DNA of 64,000 nt, taken from Flavobacterium sp. GT3R68 (GTDB lineage Bacteria > Bacteroidota > Bacteroidia > Flavobacteriales > Flavobacteriaceae). The first letter of the stretch is position 1. Each line of letters begins with the position of its first letter. Made by a program: the position numbers and the translations under genes. The stretch covers positions 330,731 to 394,730 of the forward strand of contig NZ_VJZK01000001.1 in assembly GCF_007109225.1 (NCBI RefSeq), in the 5' to 3' direction. Shown in pieces: positions 44,510 through 53,153 of this stretch. The notes below the pieces were generated by a model. It saw nothing but the letters and a program-made list of their open reading frames with translations. It ran no database searches and was not told the origin of the DNA.

Positions 44510-45331
44510 ATGAATCGTTTATGGATCATCGCCGTTTTTATTAGTTCTTTTGGTTTTTCACAGCCAAAAAAAGAATTGATAACCGTTCATTTTGATTCCA
44601 ACAGCGCCGCCATTTCCAAAACTGAGGCAAAGCAATTAAAATTATTCTTTTCTGATCGAAATCAGTCTATTACTACACTTCAAATTCATGGCTTTTGTGA
44701 TGATGTTGGGAGTTCGGAAAGCAATTTAGCTTTATCTGAAAAAAGAGCTCTTGCCGTGGCTGGTTATCTGAAAGCTCATTTCAAATTGTCTGCATCGGAA
44801 ATAGCCGGAAAAGGGGAAATAGAGCTTGTATCAACCTCCGAATATGAAATTGAAAAAGAAAGAACTGATCACCGGAGCGTGACGATTGCCATCGAATACG
44901 CCGAAAAAAACATAGAAGAAAAACCTGTCGAAGAAGGCTATAAAACCTTCGGAGATAAATTAGCGGTAGGAGATAAAGTTATAATCGACAACATAATTTT
45001 CGTATCCAACAGTAAGGTTTTTGAGGATTACGACAAGGCAACCGCCGAATTACAAAAAATAATTGCCTACTTCCAAAAAAACCCAACAGTAGAATTTGAG
45101 ATTAATGGTCATGTTTGCTGCATATCCAAATCATTTAGGGATGCCCATGACAGGGCAACCGGATTAAACAATCTTTCTGAATCCAGGGCAAAAAGCATTT
45201 ATGATTATTTTGTTGAAAACGGCATAGCCAAAGAAAGGATGTCCCATAAAGGCTACGGAAGGCAGTTTCCCCGTCCGGGTTTGCCCGAAAAAGAGAATAA
45301 GAGAGTGGAAATTGTAATTACAAAACTTTAG
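44510..45331 (+). CDS. Two-domain OmpA-family protein B
   Basis: This 273-residue protein has a signal peptide ending GFSQ and the same two-half OmpA layout as the preceding gene (GFCDDVGSSESNLALSEKRA in the first half, GHVCC and GYGR in the second, ending RVEIVITKL). The pair shares the unusual GHVCC sequence, with two cysteines, at the same place in their second halves, supporting duplication. It starts 5 bp after its paralogue. The last 4 bp overlap the convergent GNAT gene. Likely envelope/peptidoglycan-associated. Confidence 0.82.
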   Translation: MNRLWIIAVFISSFGFSQPKKELITVHFDSNSAAISKTEAKQLKLFFSDRNQSITTLQIHGFCDDVGSSESNLALSEKRALAVAGYLKAHFKLSASEIAGKGEIELVSTSEYEIEKERTDHRSVTIAIEYAEKNIEEKPVEEGYKTFGDKLAVGDKVIIDNIIFVSNSKVFEDYDKATAELQKIIAYFQKNPTVEFEINGHVCCISKSFRDAHDRATGLNNLSESRAKSIYDYFVENGIAKERMSHKGYGRQFPRPGLPEKENKRVEIVITKL

Positions 45332-45774
45332 TCTCTTTTCATTTCAATATGCGGAATGTCGTCTTCTAAATACATTTTACTGGTCTGAACAAACTGGTGG
45401 CTTTCATAAAATTTCTGCAGGTACAACTGTGCGGAAATCGTGATTTTCGTTTCGTTAAAATAATCCGCTATTCCGGCAATCGCTTTTCGCATTAAATCAT
45501 GTCCCCATTTTTTGTCGCGGTAATCCGGGTCAATAACCACCCTTCCGATCGACGCGTTTTCAAAATAATCCCCGGATTTGAAGAGTCTGGAATAGGCGAC
45601 AATTTTTCCGTCGTATTCGCCTAACAGATGCAATGCTTTCTCGTCTTTTCCGTCAATGTCCTGATAAACGCAATTTTGTTCCACTACAAAGACTTTACTG
45701 CGCAATTGCAGTACTTGATATAGTTCGTTAACTGATAAAGCCTCAAAATGCTTTATTTTCCATATTATAGCCAT
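45328..45774 (-). CDS. ElaA-like GNAT acetyltransferase
   Basis: This 148-residue GNAT protein has an ElaA-like N-terminus (LYQVLQLRSKVFVVEQNCVYQD) and the acetyl-CoA-binding loop region RVVIDPDYRDKKWGHDLM. No signal peptide. Substrate unknown. Its stop overlaps the end of OmpA protein B, and it lies 6 bp after the DUF4837 gene, so it is the last gene of the mltD-DUF4837-GNAT set. Confidence 0.86.
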   Translation of the reverse strand: MAIIWKIKHFEALSVNELYQVLQLRSKVFVVEQNCVYQDIDGKDEKALHLLGEYDGKIVAYSRLFKSGDYFENASIGRVVIDPDYRDKKWGHDLMRKAIAGIADYFNETKITISAQLYLQKFYESHQFVQTSKMYLEDDIPHIEMKRD

Positions 45775-45780
45775 TTGCCT

Positions 45781-46770
45781 CTATTTGATTTTTAAAAATT
45801 GTACCGATTTAATAATGGCCTCCAATTCGAACATGAGATCCCGCTTTTCCTTGGAAGGCGCATAACAAAATCCCTCCAGCACCAAAATCCTGTTATTGGG
45901 CTTGTCGGTTATGCAGTAATTCAGAAAAGGCCCGGACATAAAATCGTTTTTCAGTTCCCATGTGCCCTTGGTTTCGTAGGTTGTCTTTCCCGCAATTTTG
46001 GTGTTGAATAAATACGGTGCATAGGCTGCTTCGGTAATCATAGTGGAATTAGGCACAGTTCCATGAATATACAAATTGCCGATCGAATCCCTCATTTTTA
46101 TTATATTGTTGATGACGCTCGAATTGGGGTGCATTTCGATGGAATTTATCGGCACCTGATACACAAGTATACTGGTGTTTCCACTGGTAATCTCTTTCTT
46201 CAGCCAGATGAATTTACTCTTCTCCATCACATATTTATAGCCTTTTGGAATGGCTAATGAAACGCGGAACTGGTTGATGATGCGCTGGTTTTTCACCAAA
46301 AAAGTATCAATCAGCCGTTGGTTTTCGGCAATTTCGGTCTGCCTCATTATCCGGATGATTTCCGGACTGTGTTTTTCAAGTGTTTCCAAAATTTCCATAA
46401 CCGTCTTTCCTGAGATATGGATGACATTTTGAGGCGTGGCGAATTCGTTTTTTATAATTTCGAAGCGACTTATACCTTCTTTTTTTATGACAATAATATT
46501 CCGGGTATTGGTCATATAACCTTCTAAAAGTTTTACCGGGTATTGGTTGATCGTAAAAAGCGGTTCTTCCTGCGGTAAGCCGATAACAGGGGATGCAAAT
46601 TTATTCCGGATGCTGTCGCCTATTTCTCCGTCCCATAACTGGTCGTCAATAATTACCGAGATGGTATTGATTTTGCCCGAGGTATGGGCTAAGGAATTGT
46701 CCTTTTTCTCTGTACAGGAGAGGAAGAAAAAGATAATGGACAACCATAAAAAAAGGGCTTTATTCATCAT
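45781..46770 (-). CDS. DUF4837 family lipoprotein
   Basis: This 329-residue lipoprotein has a lipobox (FLSC, about C19) and a mature domain that matches my recollection of DUF4837 (ISVIIDDQLWDGEIGDSIR, then KSKFIWLKKEITSGNTSILVYQ). The start is ambiguous between two adjacent ATGs (46770, 46767). It sits 45 bp downstream of the lytic transglycosylase on the same strand with no terminator between. Function unknown, envelope location likely. Confidence 0.8.
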   Translation of the reverse strand: MMNKALFLWLSIIFFFLSCTEKKDNSLAHTSGKINTISVIIDDQLWDGEIGDSIRNKFASPVIGLPQEEPLFTINQYPVKLLEGYMTNTRNIIVIKKEGISRFEIIKNEFATPQNVIHISGKTVMEILETLEKHSPEIIRIMRQTEIAENQRLIDTFLVKNQRIINQFRVSLAIPKGYKYVMEKSKFIWLKKEITSGNTSILVYQVPINSIEMHPNSSVINNIIKMRDSIGNLYIHGTVPNSTMITEAAYAPYLFNTKIAGKTTYETKGTWELKNDFMSGPFLNYCITDKPNNRILVLEGFCYAPSKEKRDLMFELEAIIKSVQFLKIK

Positions 46771-46815
46771 CTTCTTTTAATGAATTAAAGCCCAAATTTA
46801 AGTAAAGATTTTTTA

Positions 46816-49074
46816 TTATCCGTTTATTTTCAGTTTCATTCCCGGCTTGAGATTTTCATTGCTGATTCCGTTCCATTTTTTAATGTCTGAAATGGTCACT
46901 CCAGGGTATTTTTTGGCAATGCTAAAAAGAGAATCCCCTTTTCTAACTGAGTAAAGCGCCTGTTTGCTTTTGGAGGCTTCGGCTAATTTATCTTTTTTGC
47001 CTGAAGCTTTCGAGGCAATGATTTCTTTTTTGGAAACAATTAATTTGCTTCCCAATTGAATGTTTTGGTCTTCAAGATTGTTCCATTCTTTCAAATCAGT
47101 TACGGCAACATTGTATTTTTTTGCGATGTTCCCTAGGTTATCCCCTTTCACAACGATATATTCTTGTGTTTTGAATTCCGGTTCACCCTGTGCAACCGGG
47201 TTTCCGTTTTCAAGAGCTGCATTTGATACTTTCAATCGGCTTTCCATTTGGATATTGGCATCCGGAAGATTATTCCATTCTTTAATTTCAGCAACGGTAA
47301 CGTTCTGTTTTTTAGCAATAGTACCAAGGTTATCCCCCTTTTGTACGATATAAAATTCCGATTTTTCTTCCTTCACATCTTTTACCTCAGTTGCAGCGAT
47401 GCTTTCTGCTTTGGTTTCAACTGCAATTTTTGGGGCTTTTATTTCTTTTCTGACTTTGGAAACCACTCTTTCGCTGGTCATGATTTTCAGGCTTTTACCC
47501 AAAGCAACATTGTTATTTTTAAGTTTGTTCCATTTTTTGATATCGGCCACGGATACATCATGTTTTTCGGCGATTTCTCCCAGATTGTCTCCTTTTTTGA
47601 CTTTATATGTTTTGGTCGTTTTCACGAAAGACACCACTTTCACGTCCTTGAAAGTGCTTTCGGTTTGGTTTTCTTTTGTTTCTGCAGAGGCCAGGTCCGA
47701 ACGATTAGCAGTTTGTTCTGCAGTTTTGGTTTCAGAGGTATGAATTTTCAGATTTTTTCCCAGCGGAACTTTATTACTTTTCAGTTTGTTCCATTTTTTG
47801 ATGTCCGACATTGCAACGCCATATTTACCGGCTATATCACTAAGGTTATCCCCTCGTTTTACTTTGTAATATTTTATTCCCGAAACAGTGGTGCTGTCCG
47901 GATTCGTGTTGATGGAATCACGGGAAGCAATGGCTCTTTCGTAGCCTCTTGTAAACGTTTTTTCTCTCAGGCTTTCTTCGTATTGAACATACGCGTAGAT
48001 TTTATCCTCGTTAGAAGTATAGATTGCAATTTTATCATTTGGTAATCTCAGGAAGTTTTGCTGTCCGGCAATATAAGGGATTACATCTCTTTTATATGAC
48101 GGATTCAGCAACTGCAATTGCGACACTGGAATGCACAATAATTCCGAAATTTGTTTGAATGAAATTTGTTGTTTAATCATGATCGTATCCGTTGCAAAAT
48201 GCTTGATGATTGCGCGGTTCGGAACAATTCCATGTTCTTTATGGTATTCGTAAATGTACATGGTCGCCAAAAACGCCGGTACATATCCTTGAGTTTCTTT
48301 GGGAAGATTTTTTCTGATGTTCCAGTAATTCTGGTGTCCGCCGGAGCGTCTGATAGCTTTGGCTATATTTCCGGGACCGGAATTATACGATGCCAGAACC
48401 AAATCCCAATCGCCGAAAATCTTATACATGTTCGACATATACGTGGCGGCTGCATCACTCGCTTTCACAGGATCACTTCGTTCATCGACATACGTACTGA
48501 TATCCAGATTGTATTGTTTCCCGGTTTGGAACATGAACTGCCAAAGTCCGGTTGCCCCTACTCTGGAAACCGCTTTAGGGTTCAACGCCGATTCCACAAC
48601 CGCCAAATACTTGATTTCCAACGGAACGTTCTGACGTGCCATCGCTTCTTCAAATATTGGGAAATAATACTCCGAAATCGCCATTAAGCGTTCAAAGGAT
48701 TTCTTTCTGTTTTTAAGGAAAGATTTAATCACATTCTCCAGTCCCTGGTTGTATTCAATATTAAACGGGGATTTGGCATCCATTAATGCAAGACGCTTTT
48801 TTAAAAGCTCCGTTGATAATTCGTAATCGACTTTTTGGTCAACATTGATGTTTTTTATATCAACAGAAAGGTCGTTGTACAAATCCAGATTAGTCAGTTC
48901 TTTCATCCAGAGACTATCGACACAAGAGGCAATATTGTCATGAACAAAAGTCGCTTTTATGGAATCCAAATAGGTGTTTTTGGTCTCCGTCTTTAAATTT
49001 CTGGTATTGTATTGCGCAAATGTGTTTAGGGATAAAGACAGAAGCAGTATCAGGGTAAAGTTGCGTAATTTCAT
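46816..49074 (-). CDS. MltD-like lytic transglycosylase with five LysM domains
   Basis: This 752-residue protein has a signal peptide (ending TFAQ) and an SLT domain (about 100-270) with catalytic E161 (AVVESALNPKAVS) and GLWQFM and YNSGPGN motifs. Five LysM repeats (KGDNL or KGDSL) fill the C-terminal half at about 400, 490, 575, 645 and 705. It cleaves glycan strands of peptidoglycan; the LysM repeats bind them. Five LysM repeats is more than the two or three of E. coli MltD. A -7 box lies 46 bp upstream. Confidence 0.92.
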   Translation of the reverse strand: MKLRNFTLILLLSLSLNTFAQYNTRNLKTETKNTYLDSIKATFVHDNIASCVDSLWMKELTNLDLYNDLSVDIKNINVDQKVDYELSTELLKKRLALMDAKSPFNIEYNQGLENVIKSFLKNRKKSFERLMAISEYYFPIFEEAMARQNVPLEIKYLAVVESALNPKAVSRVGATGLWQFMFQTGKQYNLDISTYVDERSDPVKASDAAATYMSNMYKIFGDWDLVLASYNSGPGNIAKAIRRSGGHQNYWNIRKNLPKETQGYVPAFLATMYIYEYHKEHGIVPNRAIIKHFATDTIMIKQQISFKQISELLCIPVSQLQLLNPSYKRDVIPYIAGQQNFLRLPNDKIAIYTSNEDKIYAYVQYEESLREKTFTRGYERAIASRDSINTNPDSTTVSGIKYYKVKRGDNLSDIAGKYGVAMSDIKKWNKLKSNKVPLGKNLKIHTSETKTAEQTANRSDLASAETKENQTESTFKDVKVVSFVKTTKTYKVKKGDNLGEIAEKHDVSVADIKKWNKLKNNNVALGKSLKIMTSERVVSKVRKEIKAPKIAVETKAESIAATEVKDVKEEKSEFYIVQKGDNLGTIAKKQNVTVAEIKEWNNLPDANIQMESRLKVSNAALENGNPVAQGEPEFKTQEYIVVKGDNLGNIAKKYNVAVTDLKEWNNLEDQNIQLGSKLIVSKKEIIASKASGKKDKLAEASKSKQALYSVRKGDSLFSIAKKYPGVTISDIKKWNGISNENLKPGMKLKING

Positions 49075-49119
49075 AATTTAGTAGGTCAAAATGCTATAAT
49101 TCAATCGTTTGGGGTTTTA

Positions 49120-49127
49120 CAAACATA
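49120..49127 (-). promoter_or_regulatory. -7 box of the mltD-like gene
   Basis: Minus-strand TATGTTTG lies 46 bp before the start codon, so this gene is independent of pgk upstream. Confidence 0.5.
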
Positions 49128-49172
49128 ACGAGTTATAACTTATAAATTTTAAAAAAAATGTTAAAAATTGAC

Positions 49173-50360
49173 TTATTCGGCAAAAGCAGCTATTCCGGGT
49201 AGCGATTTCCCTTCCAACATTTCAAGCATCGCACCGCCTCCTGTAGACACATAACTCATTTTTGGCTCGAGGCCAAATTGTTTCACCGCCGCTACCGAAT
49301 CACCACCGCCTACCAGAGAAAAAGCTCCATTGGCCGTCGATTCCGCGATGAAATTTCCCAGACTGATGGTCCCGTTTGCAAATTTTGGCATTTCAAAAAC
49401 ACCAAGCGGTCCATTCCATAAAATGGTTTTGGATTCCATGATTACTTTCCGGATTGCTTCCAATGATTTTGGACCTGCGTCCAAACCTTGCCATCCGTCA
49501 GGAATCTTGTCGACGTCGACAATCTGGGTTTTTGCATCATTTGAGAATGAATCCGCAATGACCATATCCACCGGAAGATGAATCTGGACGCCCTTTTGTT
49601 TGGCCAGTTTGAGGATTTCGAGTGCCAGTTCCATTTTGTCGTCTTCACAGATGGAATTTCCGATTTTACCACCCAACGCTTTGACGAAGGTAAAAGTCAT
49701 TCCGCCTCCAATAATCATGTGGTCGATTTTGTCCAGAATGTTTTCTATAACCGTAATCTTGGATGATACTTTCGAACCTCCAAGAACCGCCGTCACAGGT
49801 TTTTCGCTGTTTTTCAATACTTTGTTCAGACTTTCGATTTCTTTGGCCAACAGGATTCCGAAACATTTGTTTTCCGGGAAAAACCGGGCAATTATCGTTG
49901 TGGAGGCGTGCGCACGATGTGCCGTTCCAAAAGCGTCATTGACATAAATATCACCTAGAGAAGCCAATTCTTTAGCAAAGGCAACATCACCCGATTCTTC
50001 TTCTTTATAAAATCGCAGGTTTTCCAATAATAGAACTTCTCCGGGCTGCAGGTTTTTAGCAGCATTTTGGACTTCATCTCCTCTGCAGTCGGAAGCGAAC
50101 TGCACTTCTGTCCCAAGGATTTCCGAAGCAGTTTTAACAATATGTTTCAATGAAAACCGGTCTTCCTTTCCTTTTGGACGCCCCAGATGGGACATTAGGA
50201 TTACGCTGCCGCCATCGGCAATAATTTTATCGATGGTTGGCTTTGCAGCTTCAATTCGTGTGGCATCGGTCACGTTAAAATGCTCGTCAAACGGAACATT
50301 GAAATCTACTCTGATTAATGCTTTTTTATTTTTGAAATTGAAGTCTTGAAGCGTTTTCAT
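49173..50360 (-). CDS. pgk: Phosphoglycerate kinase
   Basis: This 395-residue glycolytic enzyme has the substrate-binding N-terminal signature ([16 protein letters not shown]) and the ATP-binding C-terminal domain ([34 protein letters not shown]). It transfers phosphate from 1,3-bisphosphoglycerate to ADP in the cytosol. Length is normal. A -7 box lies about 40 bp upstream. Confidence 0.98.
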   Translation of the reverse strand: MKTLQDFNFKNKKALIRVDFNVPFDEHFNVTDATRIEAAKPTIDKIIADGGSVILMSHLGRPKGKEDRFSLKHIVKTASEILGTEVQFASDCRGDEVQNAAKNLQPGEVLLLENLRFYKEEESGDVAFAKELASLGDIYVNDAFGTAHRAHASTTIIARFFPENKCFGILLAKEIESLNKVLKNSEKPVTAVLGGSKVSSKITVIENILDKIDHMIIGGGMTFTFVKALGGKIGNSICEDDKMELALEILKLAKQKGVQIHLPVDMVIADSFSNDAKTQIVDVDKIPDGWQGLDAGPKSLEAIRKVIMESKTILWNGPLGVFEMPKFANGTISLGNFIAESTANGAFSLVGGGDSVAAVKQFGLEPKMSYVSTGGGAMLEMLEGKSLPGIAAFAE

Positions 50361-50398
50361 GGGCTAATGAGTTTGTTGATTGTTCATTTTATTAGCTA

Positions 50399-50406
50399 CA
50401 AATATA
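50399..50406 (-). promoter_or_regulatory. -7 box of pgk
   Basis: Minus-strand TATATTTG followed by TAGC lies 38 bp before the pgk start codon. Confidence 0.5.
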
Positions 50407-50475
50407 GGATTTTTTATTTTTTTCATAAATTTTTAAAGAATTGTGCCTGCCGGTTTCTTCAAACGGAAGAATTTA

Positions 50476-51324
50476 TTACGATTTGATAAACTTGCTTAAC
50501 TGGGCATCAAACCATTCTTTGTCATCGTACATAATAAAGTGTAGTCCTTTGTCAGCATATTGGAATTGAGCCGATTTTAAGTTTTTGTACTGGCCTTCAA
50601 CCATGGGTTTCATGTTCACAAAATAAGATTCCAAAAGCACTAATGCCGGGCATTTTATAGCGGCAATTTTCTCCCGCAAATCAGTATTCGAAAAATCGGA
50701 ATACATCATGGCAAGCGTTTTTCTGTCGGATTTCACAGACCAGCTCACTACTTCATCTATTTTTGAGGAGTTCGCCAGAAGCTGTGGCATCCTGTTTTTT
50801 TGCATTTGATAAAACTGCTCATCACTCATGGCCTTGAATTGTACCACAGCAGCGCTGCTATTAATACTATCATTTGTCTTGAAAGAAGGGTTTTGAATGG
50901 CTGCCAGACACGGTAAAGCGTCAACTATAATAACTTTTGAAAGCATATCCGGATAATCGGCAGCGATGGCCATAGCTAATCCCCCGCCCATACTGTGGCC
51001 AATAAGAATCGGTTTGTTGATTTTGTTTTGTTGGATATACTCGGCAATACTTTTTTCCCAATTTTTAAATGTTGGATTTTCCTCCGCGGGAATTCCTGCA
51101 AAACCAGGCATCGTCAATGTATAACTGGTAAAGTCATTTTCGAATGGCACTTTGGTTTCCTTCCACACATCGGCAGAACAGGTAAATCCCGGAATAAAAA
51201 TAATGGCTTTGGCACCCTTTCCTGAAATTTTGACATCAAAAAGAAATGACTTTTTTTGTGCAGAAACAGCTACTGTCACTAACGCCAACGCCAACAGAAA
51301 CGAGAATTGAATAAACTTTTTCAT
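50476..51324 (-). CDS. Exported alpha/beta hydrolase
   Basis: This 282-residue hydrolase has a signal peptide (ending VSAQ), the nucleophile elbow GHSMGGG (S111), an oxyanion region GFTCSADVW and a late GLHFIMY histidine. Substrate unknown; an esterase is likely. It lies 115 bp upstream of pgk on the same strand and is divergent from holB. Confidence 0.85.
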   Translation of the reverse strand: MKKFIQFSFLLALALVTVAVSAQKKSFLFDVKISGKGAKAIIFIPGFTCSADVWKETKVPFENDFTSYTLTMPGFAGIPAEENPTFKNWEKSIAEYIQQNKINKPILIGHSMGGGLAMAIAADYPDMLSKVIIVDALPCLAAIQNPSFKTNDSINSSAAVVQFKAMSDEQFYQMQKNRMPQLLANSSKIDEVVSWSVKSDRKTLAMMYSDFSNTDLREKIAAIKCPALVLLESYFVNMKPMVEGQYKNLKSAQFQYADKGLHFIMYDDKEWFDAQLSKFIKS

Positions 51325-51484
51325 AATATTGTTTTTTTTAGGTTCATTCTTTGGAGATAAAAAATTTCTAAATGTTACAAGGCTAAAAAAAAAACGGCAT
51401 GTTAGGTGACGATTATTTTTTTGGGAATTGACAGCAAAATTTGTTTTGAAAGTGGAACAAACACTAAACTCTGAAAGTTTCTGT

Positions 51485-51492
51485 TATCTTTG
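51485..51492 (+). promoter_or_regulatory. -7 box of holB, giving an almost leaderless mRNA
   Basis: TATCTTTG ends 4 bp before the ATG at 51497. If transcription begins about 5-7 bases downstream of the box, the mRNA has almost no leader. This box also supports ATG 51497 over an upstream start. Confidence 0.5.
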
Positions 51493-51496
51493 CTTT

Positions 51497-52645
51497 ATGT
51501 TATTTTCCGAAATCTTAGGACAGGATTACATCAAAAGCCATCTGGCCAAAAGCGCGACTTCGGGCCGGATTCCGCACGCGCAATTATTTGTCGGTCCGGA
51601 AGGAAGCGGTACTCTGGCCATGGCTGTTGCGTATGCGCAGTATATTTTGTGTAACAATACCAATGGTGAAAATGACGGCGCAAACGAAGCATGCAACATG
51701 AAGTTTCATTCTTTTTCGCATCCCGATCTGCATTTTATATACCCGACGGTCAGCACCGAAGAGGTGAAAACCAAACCCAAAAGTCTTGATTTCATTGCGG
51801 ACTGGCGTCAATTCCTGACGGAAAACCCGTATGGTGGCCTTTTTGATTGGTATCAGATGCTGGGTGTCCAGAACAAACAAGGGGAAATCCGGGTGGAAGA
51901 TGCCAAAGAAATCCTGAAATCTCTGGCGTTGAAATCCTATGAAGGCGGATACAAAGTGATGATTATCTGGATGGCCGACAAAATAAACACGGAGGCTTCG
52001 AATAAACTACTGAAACTGCTGGAAGAGCCTTCCGACAAAACATTGTTTATCCTGATTTCGGAAAATGAGGAGGACATCATACAAACCATCCGCTCGCGCT
52101 GTCAGGTTTTGCATTTTAATGCGTTACCCGAAAAAGTAATTACGGACGCCTTGGTTTCACGTGAAAATATCGATCCGAAAGAAGCCGTAAAATTAGCGCA
52201 TCAGGCTCAGGGAAATTATAACAAAGCCCTGCATTTGGCTCACCAGGACAGCGAGGAACTGCCTTTTGAGGAATGGTTTGTGCATTGGGTCAGAACTGCC
52301 TTTCGCGCTAAGGGAAATGCCGCCGCCATTTTGGACCTGATTCAGTGGAGCGAACAGATTGCCGCACTGGGACGGGAAACGCAAAAGAAATTTCTGCATT
52401 TTTGCATCGAAATGTTTCGCCAGTCGCTGCTGTTAAATTATCAGGCCTCAGACTTGGTGTACATGGAACCCAAAGTGGAGAAATTCAAATTGGAGAATTT
52501 GGCGCCATTTGTAAATGGTAATAATATAAACGATATTTTTAAAGAGCTATCGGATGCGGTCTATCACATTGAGCGCAACGGAAATGCCAAAATAGTTTTG
52601 ACTGATTTATCGATAAAATTGACACGTTTAATACATAAAAAGTAG
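51497..52645 (+). CDS. holB: DNA polymerase III subunit delta prime
   Basis: This 382-residue clamp-loader subunit begins MLFSEILGQDYIKSHL. The degenerate P-loop GPEGSGT lacks the lysine, as expected for a non-ATP-hydrolysing delta prime. It retains the SRC motif (TIRSRCQVLHF). It positions the clamp on DNA in the cytosol. The start at 51497 is chosen because a longer frame begins before the -7 box (51485-51492). A parS-like palindrome (52153-52168) lies in the coding sequence. DoxX follows 5 bp later. Confidence 0.9.
   Translation: MLFSEILGQDYIKSHLAKSATSGRIPHAQLFVGPEGSGTLAMAVAYAQYILCNNTNGENDGANEACNMKFHSFSHPDLHFIYPTVSTEEVKTKPKSLDFIADWRQFLTENPYGGLFDWYQMLGVQNKQGEIRVEDAKEILKSLALKSYEGGYKVMIIWMADKINTEASNKLLKLLEEPSDKTLFILISENEEDIIQTIRSRCQVLHFNALPEKVITDALVSRENIDPKEAVKLAHQAQGNYNKALHLAHQDSEELPFEEWFVHWVRTAFRAKGNAAAILDLIQWSEQIAALGRETQKKFLHFCIEMFRQSLLLNYQASDLVYMEPKVEKFKLENLAPFVNGNNINDIFKELSDAVYHIERNGNAKIVLTDLSIKLTRLIHKK
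52153..52168. promoter_or_regulatory. parS-like palindrome inside holB
   Basis: GGTTTCACGTGAAAAT contains the perfect 12-bp palindrome TTTCACGTGAAA and matches the parS consensus TGTTNCACGTGAAACA at 13 of 16 positions, with the differences at the ends. It encodes LVSREN in the holB frame. A match by chance of this 12-bp core in 64 kb is unlikely but cannot be excluded. Confidence 0.4.
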
Positions 52646-52650
52646 AAATC

Positions 52651-53034
52651 ATGAATAATGTTGCCTCAATCTTAGTTTTAGTTTTTTTAGCGGTTTCTTT
52701 CTTACAGTCTGGTCAAGATAAATTATTTCACTGGCAGGACAATGTGGACTGGCTTAAAGAACATTTCGCTAAAACAATCTTAAAAAATGTCGTACCTTTA
52801 GCTTTATTGAACATTTTGGTTCTGGAGTTAATTGCCGGAATTCTATGCGCTGTGGGCTGTATAGAACTTATGGTAAATGGGGGTCGGACTTTCGGTTTTT
52901 ATGGTGCGATTTTTTCCTGTGTCGCATTAATTATGTTACTTTTTGGACAACGGTTAGCTAAAGATTATGATGGAGCCAGAACTATAGTAATTTATTTTAT
53001 ACCTGCGGTAATTGTCGTATATTGGCTGAACTAG
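52651..53034 (+). CDS. DoxX-like small membrane protein
   Basis: This 127-residue protein has four hydrophobic segments (about 4-20, 45-68, 80-98, 107-125) and the DoxX-type N-terminus (FLQSGQDKLFHWQDNVDWLKEHF). Members are inner-membrane proteins sometimes linked to quinone redox. Substrate not known. It starts 5 bp after holB. Confidence 0.75.
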   Translation: MNNVASILVLVFLAVSFLQSGQDKLFHWQDNVDWLKEHFAKTILKNVVPLALLNILVLELIAGILCAVGCIELMVNGGRTFGFYGAIFSCVALIMLLFGQRLAKDYDGARTIVIYFIPAVIVVYWLN

Positions 53035-53153
53035 AATTAGTGTTCAGGGGTTAATATGCCAAACTAATTCAGCACTCCGCAAAATGCGACTTGTTTTTTT
53101 CGCCAAAGCGGCGGCAAATAAACAGAACCGTGCAAAATTAGAAATTAACGCTT

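Noticed and set aside
51428..51496. An earlier in-frame start for holB
   Set aside because: It would begin upstream of the -7 box and add 23 residues that do not resemble the family N-terminus.
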